Source: Rhodocyclaceae bacterium (lineage in GTDB: Bacteria > Pseudomonadota > Gammaproteobacteria > Burkholderiales > Rhodocyclaceae). From it: a stretch of DNA of 64,000 nucleotides. The position numbers were made by a program, and so were the translations under genes. The notes under the pieces are model-generated. The model saw nothing but the letters and a program-made list of their open reading frames with translations. It did not search any database and had not been told where the DNA came from. Below are positions 45,503 to 53,942 of this stretch, in pieces (the first letter of the stretch is position 1; each line of letters begins with the position of its first letter). Where the stretch lies: contig JAEUNM010000101.1 of assembly GCA_016791105.1 (NCBI GenBank), forward strand, positions 1 to 64,000. The letters run 5' to 3'.

Positions 45503-47515
45503 TCACTTCAAGCCCTGGCAAACTGCACAGAATGGCGCACCGGTCTGTTCGGCCAGTTTCAACGACTGTGCCTGCGGCGAGTAACCCGGCGGCGTTTCCG
45601 GCTTGGCAGGGGTGATCTTTTCCCCACGTTCCGATGCCTTGGCATCCTTGGCCGGCTCGGCCGCGTCGGGCGACGCGCCCGAGCCGGATCCAGCAGCACC
45701 GCCGGAATTGACCATCACCATCGATCCCTTGATGAACACGCCGCCGGAATTGATGTTGATGAAATTGCCACCCACCTTCAATGTGAGCGAAGCTCCGGCT
45801 TCCAGCACCATGGTGGACCCGGCTTTCAAATGGATTTCCGAGCCTGCGTCGGTCGCGAATTTGGCGCCGACCTTTGCGTCCCAGTCCGTGCCGGCCTTGA
45901 ACGACATGGCTTGCGCAACCGTGGTGTTCATGTCGCCATCCACCTTGAGGTGGTATTTCTTGGTGACGGTGTGGAATTCGTTTTCGGCAACCTTGAGGTG
46001 GTAATCCTTGCCGACGTTTTCGAGCCGTTCTTCTTCCACCTTGGACTCGAAATCCTTGACGGCCCAGATATATATTTTCTCCGCGCCCTGCTTGTCCTCG
46101 AACTTCAGTTCGTTGCCACGCAGCGTGCGCAGGCCGGTTTGCGTCTTGTTGTCGGGCAGTGCGAACGGCGGCATTGCCTGCGAACTGTACAGGCGCCCGG
46201 TTATGACCGGTCGATCCGGATCCCCCTCGAAATAGTCGACCATGACTTCGTGGCCGATGTGCGGAATGTAGAACGCGCCGTAGCGGTTGCCGGCCCATTC
46301 CTGCGCCACACGCACCCAGCAGGTATCCTGCCCCTGGCGCGCCCAGGGAAACTTCACCTTCACGCGCAGGTATTTGTCGGGATCGGATACCACGATGGCC
46401 GGTTGCGGCCCATGCACGACCGGCCGCGGCGTGATGCGCGGCGCGCGATATTGCACCTTGGCGTCGAGCGCCGTGAAATTGCACTGGAAATCGGCACCCT
46501 CACCGTCCGGGCTGTTATTGCGTACATAAAAGTCCGCCGCCGTCACGAGGTACTCGGTATTCATGCGTTTGACCGGATGTTTGGTCAGGGTGAACGTATA
46601 GCCCACCTCCAGGCCGCGCAGCGGCCCGCTACCGTGAAACACCTCGCAGTCGGCCTGCAACTCTTCCAGCCGCATGCCGGCATATTTGGTGGTGTCGCTG
46701 CTGGCGCAGGTGTCGCCCGGAAAATCGTAAACTTCGAAGGAATCGAAATCGTGTTGAAGTGGCTTGGACTTGGTCGCGACTACGGGGGTTTTGGGCTTTA
46801 GCTGATCAAAATCGGCCAATGTATATTTGCCGGGCTGGCAGACATATCGCGCCTCCCAGCTACTGACGAAATCCACGCCCAGATCGACCCCGCCGCCGCC
46901 TTGCTCGTACTCGACGACTCCAAGCCCGGATGCCGGTGCATGCTGCGAGGGGCTATCCGCCACGATCAACGTGTGCTTGCCGTTCTCGTGCGAATGATAA
47001 AAGTACAGCCCCTCCTGCTCCATGATGCGGCTGACGAAATTGAAATCGGTTTCACGATATTGGCAGCAATATTCCCAGACTGAGGTGCCACCGGTAAATT
47101 TTAGCGACGTGAGCAGGCCAAATTCGCCAAACATCGTTGCCAGAATGTCGCGCGCGGTTTTATCCGGGAAATAACGAAAGTTCGCACGGCGCGTCATGAA
47201 CCACAGGCGCGGCGCAGCGGTCAATTTATAGACATGCGCAATGGCACCGGGATTGTCCGGGAAATGACGACTGCGCTGCGCGCCTAGTTCGCTGTAGCCA
47301 ACGATAAATACGTTGATAAAGCGCCGCTTGCGATCGCCAAGTTCAATCCCGACAGTCAGATTGCCCCCCAGCAATTTCTTGAAATCGATATTGCCGGTTT
47401 TCGACACAACGGTAATTTCATAGGTCGGCACCCGGCCCAAGGCCTCGCTCCAGCGCATGGTGTCGACGACGACGTTGGGGCCTATCGGCGTGATGATTTC
47501 GACAAAACTTGGCAT
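45503..47515 (-). CDS. vgrG: T6SS spike protein VgrG (TssI)
   Basis: VgrG forms the trimeric tip of the secreted needle. The 670-residue product has the gp27-like N-terminal region (about 1-390), the gp5 OB-fold with PWARQGQDTCWVRVAQEWAG and HEVMVDYFEGDPDRPVITGRLY, and a repetitive beta-helix (about 500-600) with glycine-rich repeats. The last 70 residues are Ala/Pro/Lys rich and end in PFCAVCQGLK; they hold no recognisable effector domain. The gene lies between the TPR-methyltransferase and DUF4123 genes. Confidence 0.96.
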   Translation of the reverse strand: MPSFVEIITPIGPNVVVDTMRWSEALGRVPTYEITVVSKTGNIDFKKLLGGNLTVGIELGDRKRRFINVFIVGYSELGAQRSRHFPDNPGAIAHVYKLTAAPRLWFMTRRANFRYFPDKTARDILATMFGEFGLLTSLKFTGGTSVWEYCCQYRETDFNFVSRIMEQEGLYFYHSHENGKHTLIVADSPSQHAPASGLGVVEYEQGGGGVDLGVDFVSSWEARYVCQPGKYTLADFDQLKPKTPVVATKSKPLQHDFDSFEVYDFPGDTCASSDTTKYAGMRLEELQADCEVFHGSGPLRGLEVGYTFTLTKHPVKRMNTEYLVTAADFYVRNNSPDGEGADFQCNFTALDAKVQYRAPRITPRPVVHGPQPAIVVSDPDKYLRVKVKFPWARQGQDTCWVRVAQEWAGNRYGAFYIPHIGHEVMVDYFEGDPDRPVITGRLYSSQAMPPFALPDNKTQTGLRTLRGNELKFEDKQGAEKIYIWAVKDFESKVEEERLENVGKDYHLKVAENEFHTVTKKYHLKVDGDMNTTVAQAMSFKAGTDWDAKVGAKFATDAGSEIHLKAGSTMVLEAGASLTLKVGGNFININSGGVFIKGSMVMVNSGGAAGSGSGASPDAAEPAKDAKASERGEKITPAKPETPPGYSPQAQSLKLAEQTGAPFCAVCQGLK

Positions 47516-47551
47516 GTCGCTATTCCTTCATACGGCAATTCGCGCGCAGCC

Positions 47552-48955
47552 TCACGCCTGCGCCAGGCCGGTTGTTGGCTCACGCTTTGCTGCACCGACC
47601 ACCAATCCATGCACCGGGTAACCGCCTTCGCTGCGCAAAATTTCGTGCTGCACCTCGATCGAATCGAAGCCTGCCGATTGCAGCACCCGGCGCACATACG
47701 ATTCGGCATGCGCATAACGGCCCTGATAATTGATTTTATATCCATCTGAACTTTCTTCCGGCAGCGCACGCTCGCAAGAAAAAATGAACCATCCGGCCTT
47801 GTCAAGCGCCAGGCAGGCGGCGCGCGCGACACGTTCCAGCGGGCCGAAATAGACCAGCGTATCGGCCGACACGATCACATCGAATGCGCCCACCCGCGCT
47901 TCCAGATAGGCCGTCAGTTCAGCTTTTTCGAGTTCGTCATAACCGCCGCGGGCAGCGGCACGCTCCAGCATGCCGGCCGACAGGTCCACCCCATACAGTT
48001 TTGCCGCATGGGGAGCCAATAGTGGCGCACACAATCCGGTACCGCAGCCGGCGTCCGCGATGCGCAAATTGTGCGCGGGCGCGCCGGCGCAAGTAGTGAG
48101 CATGGACGCCACCAGTTCCGGCGCGCGATAACCGAGGTACTCGAGCTTGCTGTCGAAACTTTCCGCGAAGTTGTCGAAACAGTGCTCGACGTATGCGTCG
48201 GTAGCGCGATCGGGCACGTTTTCGCCGGTACAGGCCGCGAGCAGGAAATTCGCGACCGGATTGGCGGGGTCTTCGGCCAGCCATTTTTCGTAAATTTCGC
48301 GTGCGCGATCAAGCCGTCCCAGGCGCGAATAGGCCTGGCCCAGCATCTGGCGCGAAATGGCACGCTCCGGCGCCAGCGTAAGCGCCTTAAAGTACATATC
48401 AACCGCCTCGGGGGTGCGGCCTTGTGCTGCCAGGAGATTGCCGAAGTTGTGGTAGGCGTCGGCAAATTCCGGGTCGAGTTCGACGGCGCGGGCATAAGCG
48501 GCATGCGCTTCGTCGAACAAGCCCTGCGCCTTCAATGCGATGCCAAGATTGTTGAAAGTGTTGGGCTGCACCGGCGCGATTTGCAGCGCTTTACGGTACG
48601 CCGCCGCCGCCCCGGCGGCATCGCCCTGCTCGACAAGCACGTTGCCAAGATTGTTGTACATACCCGGCACGCCGGGGGCAAGTGCAATCGCGCGCTGAAT
48701 CAGACGCAGCGCCGCAGCGCTGTCACCGCGTTGATGCGCGGCAACACCTGAAAAGTGCAGTGCGTCCACCTGGCGCGGATCGAGTTCGAGCACTGCCTTG
48801 TATATTTGCTCGGCGACGCCGATCTGCCCGAGGCGGTGCTGGCCCATACCCAGTTCAACCGCCTCCTGCAGACTCAGGTCGAGTTCGGTTCCGGAGCCGT
48901 CGCGTATACGCAGCCGCGGCGCCTGCCGAACGCGCGGGCCGGGTCGTCGTGCCAT
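47552..48955 (-). CDS. TPR-repeat protein fused to a SAM-dependent methyltransferase
   Basis: A 467-residue soluble protein. Residues about 25-230 are five to six tetratricopeptide repeats (for example the units with YNNLGNVLVEQGDAAGA and FNNLGIALKAQGLFDEA). Residues about 265-460 form a class I methyltransferase with motif I IADAGCGTGLCAPLL, an acidic GVDLSAG and FDVIVSADTLVYF. The gene sits between clpV and vgrG in the T6SS operon, 9 nt after clpV, so a T6SS role is likely. It may methylate a T6SS part, or be carried to or with the needle; neither is shown by sequence. No export signal is visible. Confidence 0.85.
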   Translation of the reverse strand: MARRPGPRVRQAPRLRIRDGSGTELDLSLQEAVELGMGQHRLGQIGVAEQIYKAVLELDPRQVDALHFSGVAAHQRGDSAAALRLIQRAIALAPGVPGMYNNLGNVLVEQGDAAGAAAAYRKALQIAPVQPNTFNNLGIALKAQGLFDEAHAAYARAVELDPEFADAYHNFGNLLAAQGRTPEAVDMYFKALTLAPERAISRQMLGQAYSRLGRLDRAREIYEKWLAEDPANPVANFLLAACTGENVPDRATDAYVEHCFDNFAESFDSKLEYLGYRAPELVASMLTTCAGAPAHNLRIADAGCGTGLCAPLLAPHAAKLYGVDLSAGMLERAAARGGYDELEKAELTAYLEARVGAFDVIVSADTLVYFGPLERVARAACLALDKAGWFIFSCERALPEESSDGYKINYQGRYAHAESYVRRVLQSAGFDSIEVQHEILRSEGGYPVHGLVVGAAKREPTTGLAQA

Positions 48956-48964
48956 CGCCCAGCC

Positions 48965-51688
48965 TCAGTCGAAGCGGTAAGTGAAGTCGCTGCCGGACAC
49001 GCCCAGCACCACGCGCGATATCGCCCGGCCTTCCATCATGCGATTCAGAAATTCGGAACTCATGGCGGGCAATACGGTGTTGGTGAGGATGGCGTCGATC
49101 ATGCGGCCGCCAGATTCGATTTCGATGCAGCGCCCGCACACCAGTTTCACCACCTCGTCGTCGTATTCGAAAGGCACGCCGTGGTTGGTTTCGACTCGGC
49201 GGGCGATGCGATTCAGTTGCAGGCGCACGATGTTGCCGAGCATTTCGTCGGACAGCGGGTAGTATGGAATCACCACCACGCGCCCCAGCAGCGCGGCCGG
49301 AAATACCTTCAGCAGCGGCTCGCGCAAAGCTGTGGCAATGCCCTCCGGCTCGGGGATCAAATCCGGATCGCGGCACATGCCCATGATGAGGTCGGTGCCG
49401 ACGTTGGAAGTCAGGATGATGATGGTGTTCTTGAAGTCGATGTAACGGCCCTCGCCGTCTTCCATCCAGCCTTTGTCGAACACCTGGAAGAAAATTTCGT
49501 GCACGTCGGGGTGAGCTTTTTCCACCTCGTCGAGCAGCACCACGCTGTAGGGGCGGCGGCGCACGGCTTCGGTGAGCACGCCGCCCTCGCCATAACCGAC
49601 ATATCCGGGCGGCGCGCCTTTTAGCGTGGAAACGGTGTGCGCTTCCTGGTATTCGCTCATGTTGATGGTGATGATGTTCTGTTCACCGCCGTAGAGCGAT
49701 TCGGCGAGCGCCAGCGCGGTTTCGGTCTTGCCCACACCGGACGGGCCGCACAGCATGAATACACCTATCGGCTTGCCGGGATTGTCGAGTTTTGCGCGCG
49801 AGGTCTGGACGCGGCGTGAAATCATGTCCAGGCCATGGCGCTGCCCGATGACGCGCTGGTTGAGCGTGCCGGCCAGATTGAGTACGGCTTCGATTTCGTT
49901 CTTGACCATGCGCCCGACCGGGATGCCGGTCCAGTCGCCAACGACGGCCGCCACCGCCTGTTCGTCCACGGTCGGCAATATGAGCGGCCGATCGCCCTGT
50001 AGTTGTGCCAGTTCGGCCTGCAACGAACGCAGATCGGCAAGCAATGTTTCGCGGTCCGGTCCGGCGCTGGGCGCTTCCGGCGTCAATGTTTCGGCCTGCG
50101 CTTCCAGGTTGCTGCCGGTCGATTCGACAGGCTGGCTGCCGGCACGCAATTTGGCGCGCAGATCGAGTATGCGTGCGACCAGTTCGCTTTCCGCCTTCCA
50201 GCGCTGTTCCAGTTGCGCGAGCTTGGGTCGTTCCGCGTCCAGGCGCGTCTGTGCCTCATCGCGGCGCTTGCCAATTTCGATGCCGACCGCCTGTTCGCGC
50301 TCGATGATCGCCAATTCGTTTTCGAGCGCCTCGATGGCGCGGCGCGTATCTTCGACTTCCGGCGGCGTGGCGTGCTGGCTTACCGCGACGCGCGCGCAGG
50401 CCGTGTCAGTCAGGCTGACCGCCTTGTCGGGCAATTGGCGCGCCGGAATATAGCGATGCGACAAACGCACGGCCGCTTCCAAAGCTTCGTCGAGCAATTG
50501 CACCTGGTGGTGTTTTTCCAGCGTGGAGGCCACCCCGCGCATCATCAGGATCGCCTTGTCCTCGGTCGGCTCCGGCACCTGCACCACCTGGAAGCGGCGC
50601 GTCAGGGCAGGATCTTTTTCAAAATACTTTTTGTATTCCGCCCAGGTGGTTGCCGCGATGGTACGCAATTTGCCGCGTGCAAGCGCCGGTTTGAGCAAAT
50701 TTGCCGCATCGCCGGTGCCGGCAGCGCCACCGGCGCCAATGAGTGTGTGCGCCTCGTCGATGAACAGAATGATGGGCTTGGCGGACGACTGAACTTCATC
50801 GATAACCTGGCGCAGGCGGTTCTCAAATTCGCCTTTCATGCTCGCGCCGGCCTGCAAAAGTCCGATATCGAGCGCACGCAAGGTTACGTCCTTTAACTGT
50901 GGCGGCACGTCGCCGCGCACGATGCGCGCCGCGAAGCCTTCCACCACGGCGGTTTTGCCCACGCCCGCCTCGCCGGTCAGGATGGGATTGTTCTGCCGTC
51001 GGCGCATCAGAATATCTACGATCTGGCGAATTTCCTCGTCGCGGCCCAATACCGGGTCGATTTCCCCATTGCGCGCCTTTTCCGTCAGATCGACTGAAAA
51101 TTTGCGCAGCGCCTCCTGTTTGCCCATCTGCGCGGGCGCCATGGCGCCACTCGCTTCGCCCGGTTCGGCACCGCCGCCTACATCGAAGCCGTCACGCGCC
51201 ACCAGCAAATCTTCCGGCGAGCCGGAGACGATTTTCGAAAAGTCGTCCGCCAGCGCTTCCGGCTTTATTTTCTGGAACTCTTTGGACAGGGCCAGAAAAG
51301 GCGTGCGCAGCGAATGAGTCTTGAGACAGGCGACGACCAGATGCCCGCTGCGCACGGCACGTTCGCCAAACAGCAGCGTGCCATATACCCAGCCGCGCTC
51401 GATGGCGTTTTCGATGTGCTCGGAAAAATCCGAAATCGACGTATGCCCGCGCGGCAGGCCGTCCAGCACAGTGGTGAAATCCGCCGCGATGCGAGCGGCA
51501 TCGAGCCCGAAATGCCGCACGATGCGATGCAGATCGCTATCCTGAGTCTGCATTATTTGCGTAAACCAGTGTGCCAGTTCGACATACGGATTACCGCGCA
51601 ACTTGCAGAATACCGTGGCGCCTTCGACGGCCTTGTACCCAAGCGAATTGAGCTTGCCGAACAAGGCCACGCGACTGATTTCGGACAT
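48965..51688 (-). CDS. clpV: T6SS sheath-recycling ATPase ClpV (TssH)
   Basis: ClpV is the AAA+ unfoldase that disassembles contracted TssBC sheaths. The 907-residue product has an N-terminal domain (about 1-150) that binds the TssC helix, AAA1 with GEAGVGKTA and IDEAHTLIGAGG, a middle coiled coil (about 400-570), and AAA2 with GPSGVGKTETALALAE and LLDEVEKAHPDVHEIF. The length fits ClpV rather than ClpB. The RBS GAGGG lies in the loop of a 7-bp hairpin just before the ATG. tagJ, whose product binds ClpV in some systems, is also in the cluster. Confidence 0.97.
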   Translation of the reverse strand: MSEISRVALFGKLNSLGYKAVEGATVFCKLRGNPYVELAHWFTQIMQTQDSDLHRIVRHFGLDAARIAADFTTVLDGLPRGHTSISDFSEHIENAIERGWVYGTLLFGERAVRSGHLVVACLKTHSLRTPFLALSKEFQKIKPEALADDFSKIVSGSPEDLLVARDGFDVGGGAEPGEASGAMAPAQMGKQEALRKFSVDLTEKARNGEIDPVLGRDEEIRQIVDILMRRRQNNPILTGEAGVGKTAVVEGFAARIVRGDVPPQLKDVTLRALDIGLLQAGASMKGEFENRLRQVIDEVQSSAKPIILFIDEAHTLIGAGGAAGTGDAANLLKPALARGKLRTIAATTWAEYKKYFEKDPALTRRFQVVQVPEPTEDKAILMMRGVASTLEKHHQVQLLDEALEAAVRLSHRYIPARQLPDKAVSLTDTACARVAVSQHATPPEVEDTRRAIEALENELAIIEREQAVGIEIGKRRDEAQTRLDAERPKLAQLEQRWKAESELVARILDLRAKLRAGSQPVESTGSNLEAQAETLTPEAPSAGPDRETLLADLRSLQAELAQLQGDRPLILPTVDEQAVAAVVGDWTGIPVGRMVKNEIEAVLNLAGTLNQRVIGQRHGLDMISRRVQTSRAKLDNPGKPIGVFMLCGPSGVGKTETALALAESLYGGEQNIITINMSEYQEAHTVSTLKGAPPGYVGYGEGGVLTEAVRRRPYSVVLLDEVEKAHPDVHEIFFQVFDKGWMEDGEGRYIDFKNTIIILTSNVGTDLIMGMCRDPDLIPEPEGIATALREPLLKVFPAALLGRVVVIPYYPLSDEMLGNIVRLQLNRIARRVETNHGVPFEYDDEVVKLVCGRCIEIESGGRMIDAILTNTVLPAMSSEFLNRMMEGRAISRVVLGVSGSDFTYRFD

Positions 51689-51690
51689 TC

Positions 51691-51709
51691 TTATTCCCCC
51701 TCGGAATAA
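51691..51709 (-). repeat. Hairpin enclosing the clpV ribosome binding site
   Basis: On the minus strand TTATTCC-GAGGG-GGAATAA is a perfect 7-bp inverted repeat whose 5-nt loop is the Shine-Dalgarno GAGGG; the ATG follows after two bases. Folding would limit ribosome access to clpV. The repeat is seen directly, its role is inferred. Confidence 0.45.
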
Positions 51710-51837
51710 CGTCGGTACACGAATCGATGCGGGCCGCAGCCGAATGTGGCCCGCCGCGGTAATGTATTTCGCACGGCATTATGCGCGAATGCCGACATCG
51801 GCGCAGGCAAATCAAGCCCGCGCCACGGGCGCGCACA

Positions 51838-51866
51838 TTGACAGCGCCAAGCGCGGCACGTAAATT
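51838..51866 (+). promoter_or_regulatory. Sigma70 promoter of the opposite-strand T6SS-region gene
   Basis: TTGACA (51838-51843, perfect), a 17-nt spacer and TAAATT (51861-51866). It points to the plus strand and gives a leader of about 32 nt for the gene at 51905. The remainder of the 216-nt gap to clpV holds the clpV leader. Confidence 0.6.
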
Positions 51867-51904
51867 GATTGCCACTTTTATCGCGCTTGGGCACGGATAG
51901 GCAA

Positions 51905-52681
51905 ATGAACCAGGATTTCGACATTTCCAAGCTGTTGCAGCTGCGTACCCTCACCAGCGCGCTGGCGGACTTTTTTGCCCGCCAGGTGCGCGACTACCTC
52001 GCCAGTTTGACGCCCCTGCTGCAACCGCGCATTTTGCTCGGTGAGCACGTGCGTTACGAAAAAAGCGCGGTGAAGGGCCAGGACACAGCGCTGCAGGAAC
52101 TGAGCAAACTATTTGCATCGGTGGCCAAATCGCGCGAACTTAACCTCCAGAGCGAACTGAAGGCGCCGCTGGATATTTTCGGCGCCACGCTGGAAATTAC
52201 GCCAGCATCGTATAGCTACACGCCGCAAGGTGCGGCGAAACCGATCACGATCACCACACCGCTGTGCTGGATATTGAGCTACAAGGACATGGGGCCGGCG
52301 CGCATGCGCGAATTGATCGCCAATCATGCGCGCAGCGGTGACGCAGAACTTCACCCCGCAGTCGTGCATTACCTCGTCCTCTACATGCTTGCCAATCGCC
52401 GGCCCGGTGCGGCGCCGCTCATGGACGCTCTGCGCTTCCCGCTCAGCATACAGCCGGCGCCGGAATTTGGCGGTTTGCCGCTGGTCCGCGTAACCGCCCC
52501 GGTGGGCACCATACGTCCGCCGGATTTGGTGATCCACTACAGCACCCAGATTTCCGGTACGACGCAATTCGAAGAAGTGATCAATCTGCCCGACATCGCC
52601 AAACTGGCGGACCCACTCAAGGAGCAGTTGGTGGTTCTGGTGCGCGAGCAGGGTGGCGAACTGGCCGCGCAACTTGGCTAA
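51905..52681 (+). CDS. Unrecognised protein in the T6SS cluster, opposite strand
   Basis: A 258-residue protein that I cannot assign to a family. It has no signal peptide and no membrane helix. Features: a helical N-terminus (LLQLRTLTSALADFFARQVRDYL), a middle part with many Thr/Pro and beta-prone segments (PLDIFGATLEITPASYSYTPQG, ITITTPLCWILSYKDMGPARMREL), and a conserved-looking aromatic and charged C-terminus. The ATG follows a weak GGATAGG. It lies between tssG (convergent) and clpV (divergent) and has its own promoter, so it is expressed independently. An immunity, effector or assembly role is possible; nothing in the sequence decides. Confidence 0.7.
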   Translation: MNQDFDISKLLQLRTLTSALADFFARQVRDYLASLTPLLQPRILLGEHVRYEKSAVKGQDTALQELSKLFASVAKSRELNLQSELKAPLDIFGATLEITPASYSYTPQGAAKPITITTPLCWILSYKDMGPARMRELIANHARSGDAELHPAVVHYLVLYMLANRRPGAAPLMDALRFPLSIQPAPEFGGLPLVRVTAPVGTIRPPDLVIHYSTQISGTTQFEEVINLPDIAKLADPLKEQLVVLVREQGGELAAQLG

Positions 52682-52714
52682 GTGGCCGCGGCACACATAC
52701 CAGACGCAGGGAAA

Positions 52715-52728
52715 AGCGCTTCGGCGCT
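52715..52728 (-). terminator. Weak hairpin terminator after tssG
   Basis: A 5-bp stem AGCGC/GCGCT with loop CGAA on the minus strand, followed by TTTT. It lies in the 103-nt gap between the convergent unrecognised gene and tssG. It is short, so only a weak candidate. Confidence 0.3.
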
Positions 52729-52784
52729 GCCGTCGTCCGGCTTGCGATATTGCCGCAAACTGCGCGCCAGCATGCGGCACGGCG

Positions 52785-53942
52785 TCAATCTCGCCAGGCG
52801 AGTACGAGATCACGTGGATCGTCCTCCCCGGCGCACAGCCCTAGCCACGATACCCAGCCCAGTTGCACGGTCTCTCCCAGGCGGGCAGGTGGAACTTCAG
52901 TGCGCCGCAGAATGAGTTGAACGTCACAATCCATTTCCAGGCCGACGTAAAGTTTCACGATGTCACGCAAGCGCGCATAGCTCGAAGCATCCGGCAGGAA
53001 GCGTCGATAGTCCTTCATACTGGTCGGCCCCAGCACGATGCGAAACTTGCTTTGGCAATCCCATACCCTGTCGCCAACCACGGCGTCCTCGCCCAGCATA
53101 GAAAATCCCTGGCGCCGGCCAAGACGGCTTTGTTCGCTGGCCGGAATCGACAACCAACGCCCCACCCACTGCTCGATGTGAACCGGTACGCCGAAATAGT
53201 TCGCGAGCGCATGCTTCAGTCCGTCCGCACACTTGACGTGGCGTCCGAATATGCCGGTATGTGCAAACTTGAAGCTGTCGGGCACGCTGTCGCGGCCACG
53301 TAGCGCGCTACCGCCCAAACCGCAAAACGCCGCCAGGTAGGCCCCGAAGCGGTCCTTGCCGGGCCGGTCCAGACTTACGACCGGCGCTGACACCGCCCAA
53401 GCGCGGTAAAACAGCGCCAGCATGCGGTGATGAAACACGTCGATAAAGCTCGCAAGGGCTGCGTCACCCTCATGGCGCAGGCGATCGTAGGCATATTCCG
53501 TCAGGTGTGCGGGCAACGCACCATTAGGACCGAACAAGCCGAGCACGCGCTGCACGAGTCGCGGCGGGTGATGTGCGGTGGCGGGCTGCAAAGCCGCAAC
53601 TGCAGACGGCGCAAAATCGAGCGACACTTCCTGCGCCAGGCGCACGGGTTCGTCACGCGGCCGCTTGGCCTCTCCCAGCCGCGGCAGTGACGGATAGGCA
53701 CATTCAATCAAACGCAAGGCTGCAAAAAGGTCGAAATATTGCGCCGACGCGGCAATTTCACCCAGCGCGGCTTCGGCACTGACGGGCTCGCCGGCTTGCG
53801 CGGGCCGCGCCTCAGCGCGCGCAGCCGCGCGGGCTCCCATCAAGCCGGCGAGCGCTTCAAAAAACGCCCGGCCGTAGGGTGTTTGAGCAAGGTCGTCGAG
53901 CGCGGCTACAAAACCGGGCGCAGTGCGATTCTCGGTTTCCAT
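52785..53942 (-). CDS. tssG: T6SS baseplate protein TssG
   Basis: TssG is a baseplate wedge component that joins TssE and TssF. The 385-residue product is typical in length and shows the family features: an N-terminal helical part with ASAQYFDLFAALRLIE, the FDRL-like Y/F-x-R/H segments such as FIDVFHHRMLALFYRAW, and the C-terminal barrel with FRIVLGPTSMKDYRRFLP. It overlaps tssF by 37 nt, typical of tssF-tssG pairs. Confidence 0.95.
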   Translation of the reverse strand: METENRTAPGFVAALDDLAQTPYGRAFFEALAGLMGARAAARAEARPAQAGEPVSAEAALGEIAASAQYFDLFAALRLIECAYPSLPRLGEAKRPRDEPVRLAQEVSLDFAPSAVAALQPATAHHPPRLVQRVLGLFGPNGALPAHLTEYAYDRLRHEGDAALASFIDVFHHRMLALFYRAWAVSAPVVSLDRPGKDRFGAYLAAFCGLGGSALRGRDSVPDSFKFAHTGIFGRHVKCADGLKHALANYFGVPVHIEQWVGRWLSIPASEQSRLGRRQGFSMLGEDAVVGDRVWDCQSKFRIVLGPTSMKDYRRFLPDASSYARLRDIVKLYVGLEMDCDVQLILRRTEVPPARLGETVQLGWVSWLGLCAGEDDPRDLVLAWRD

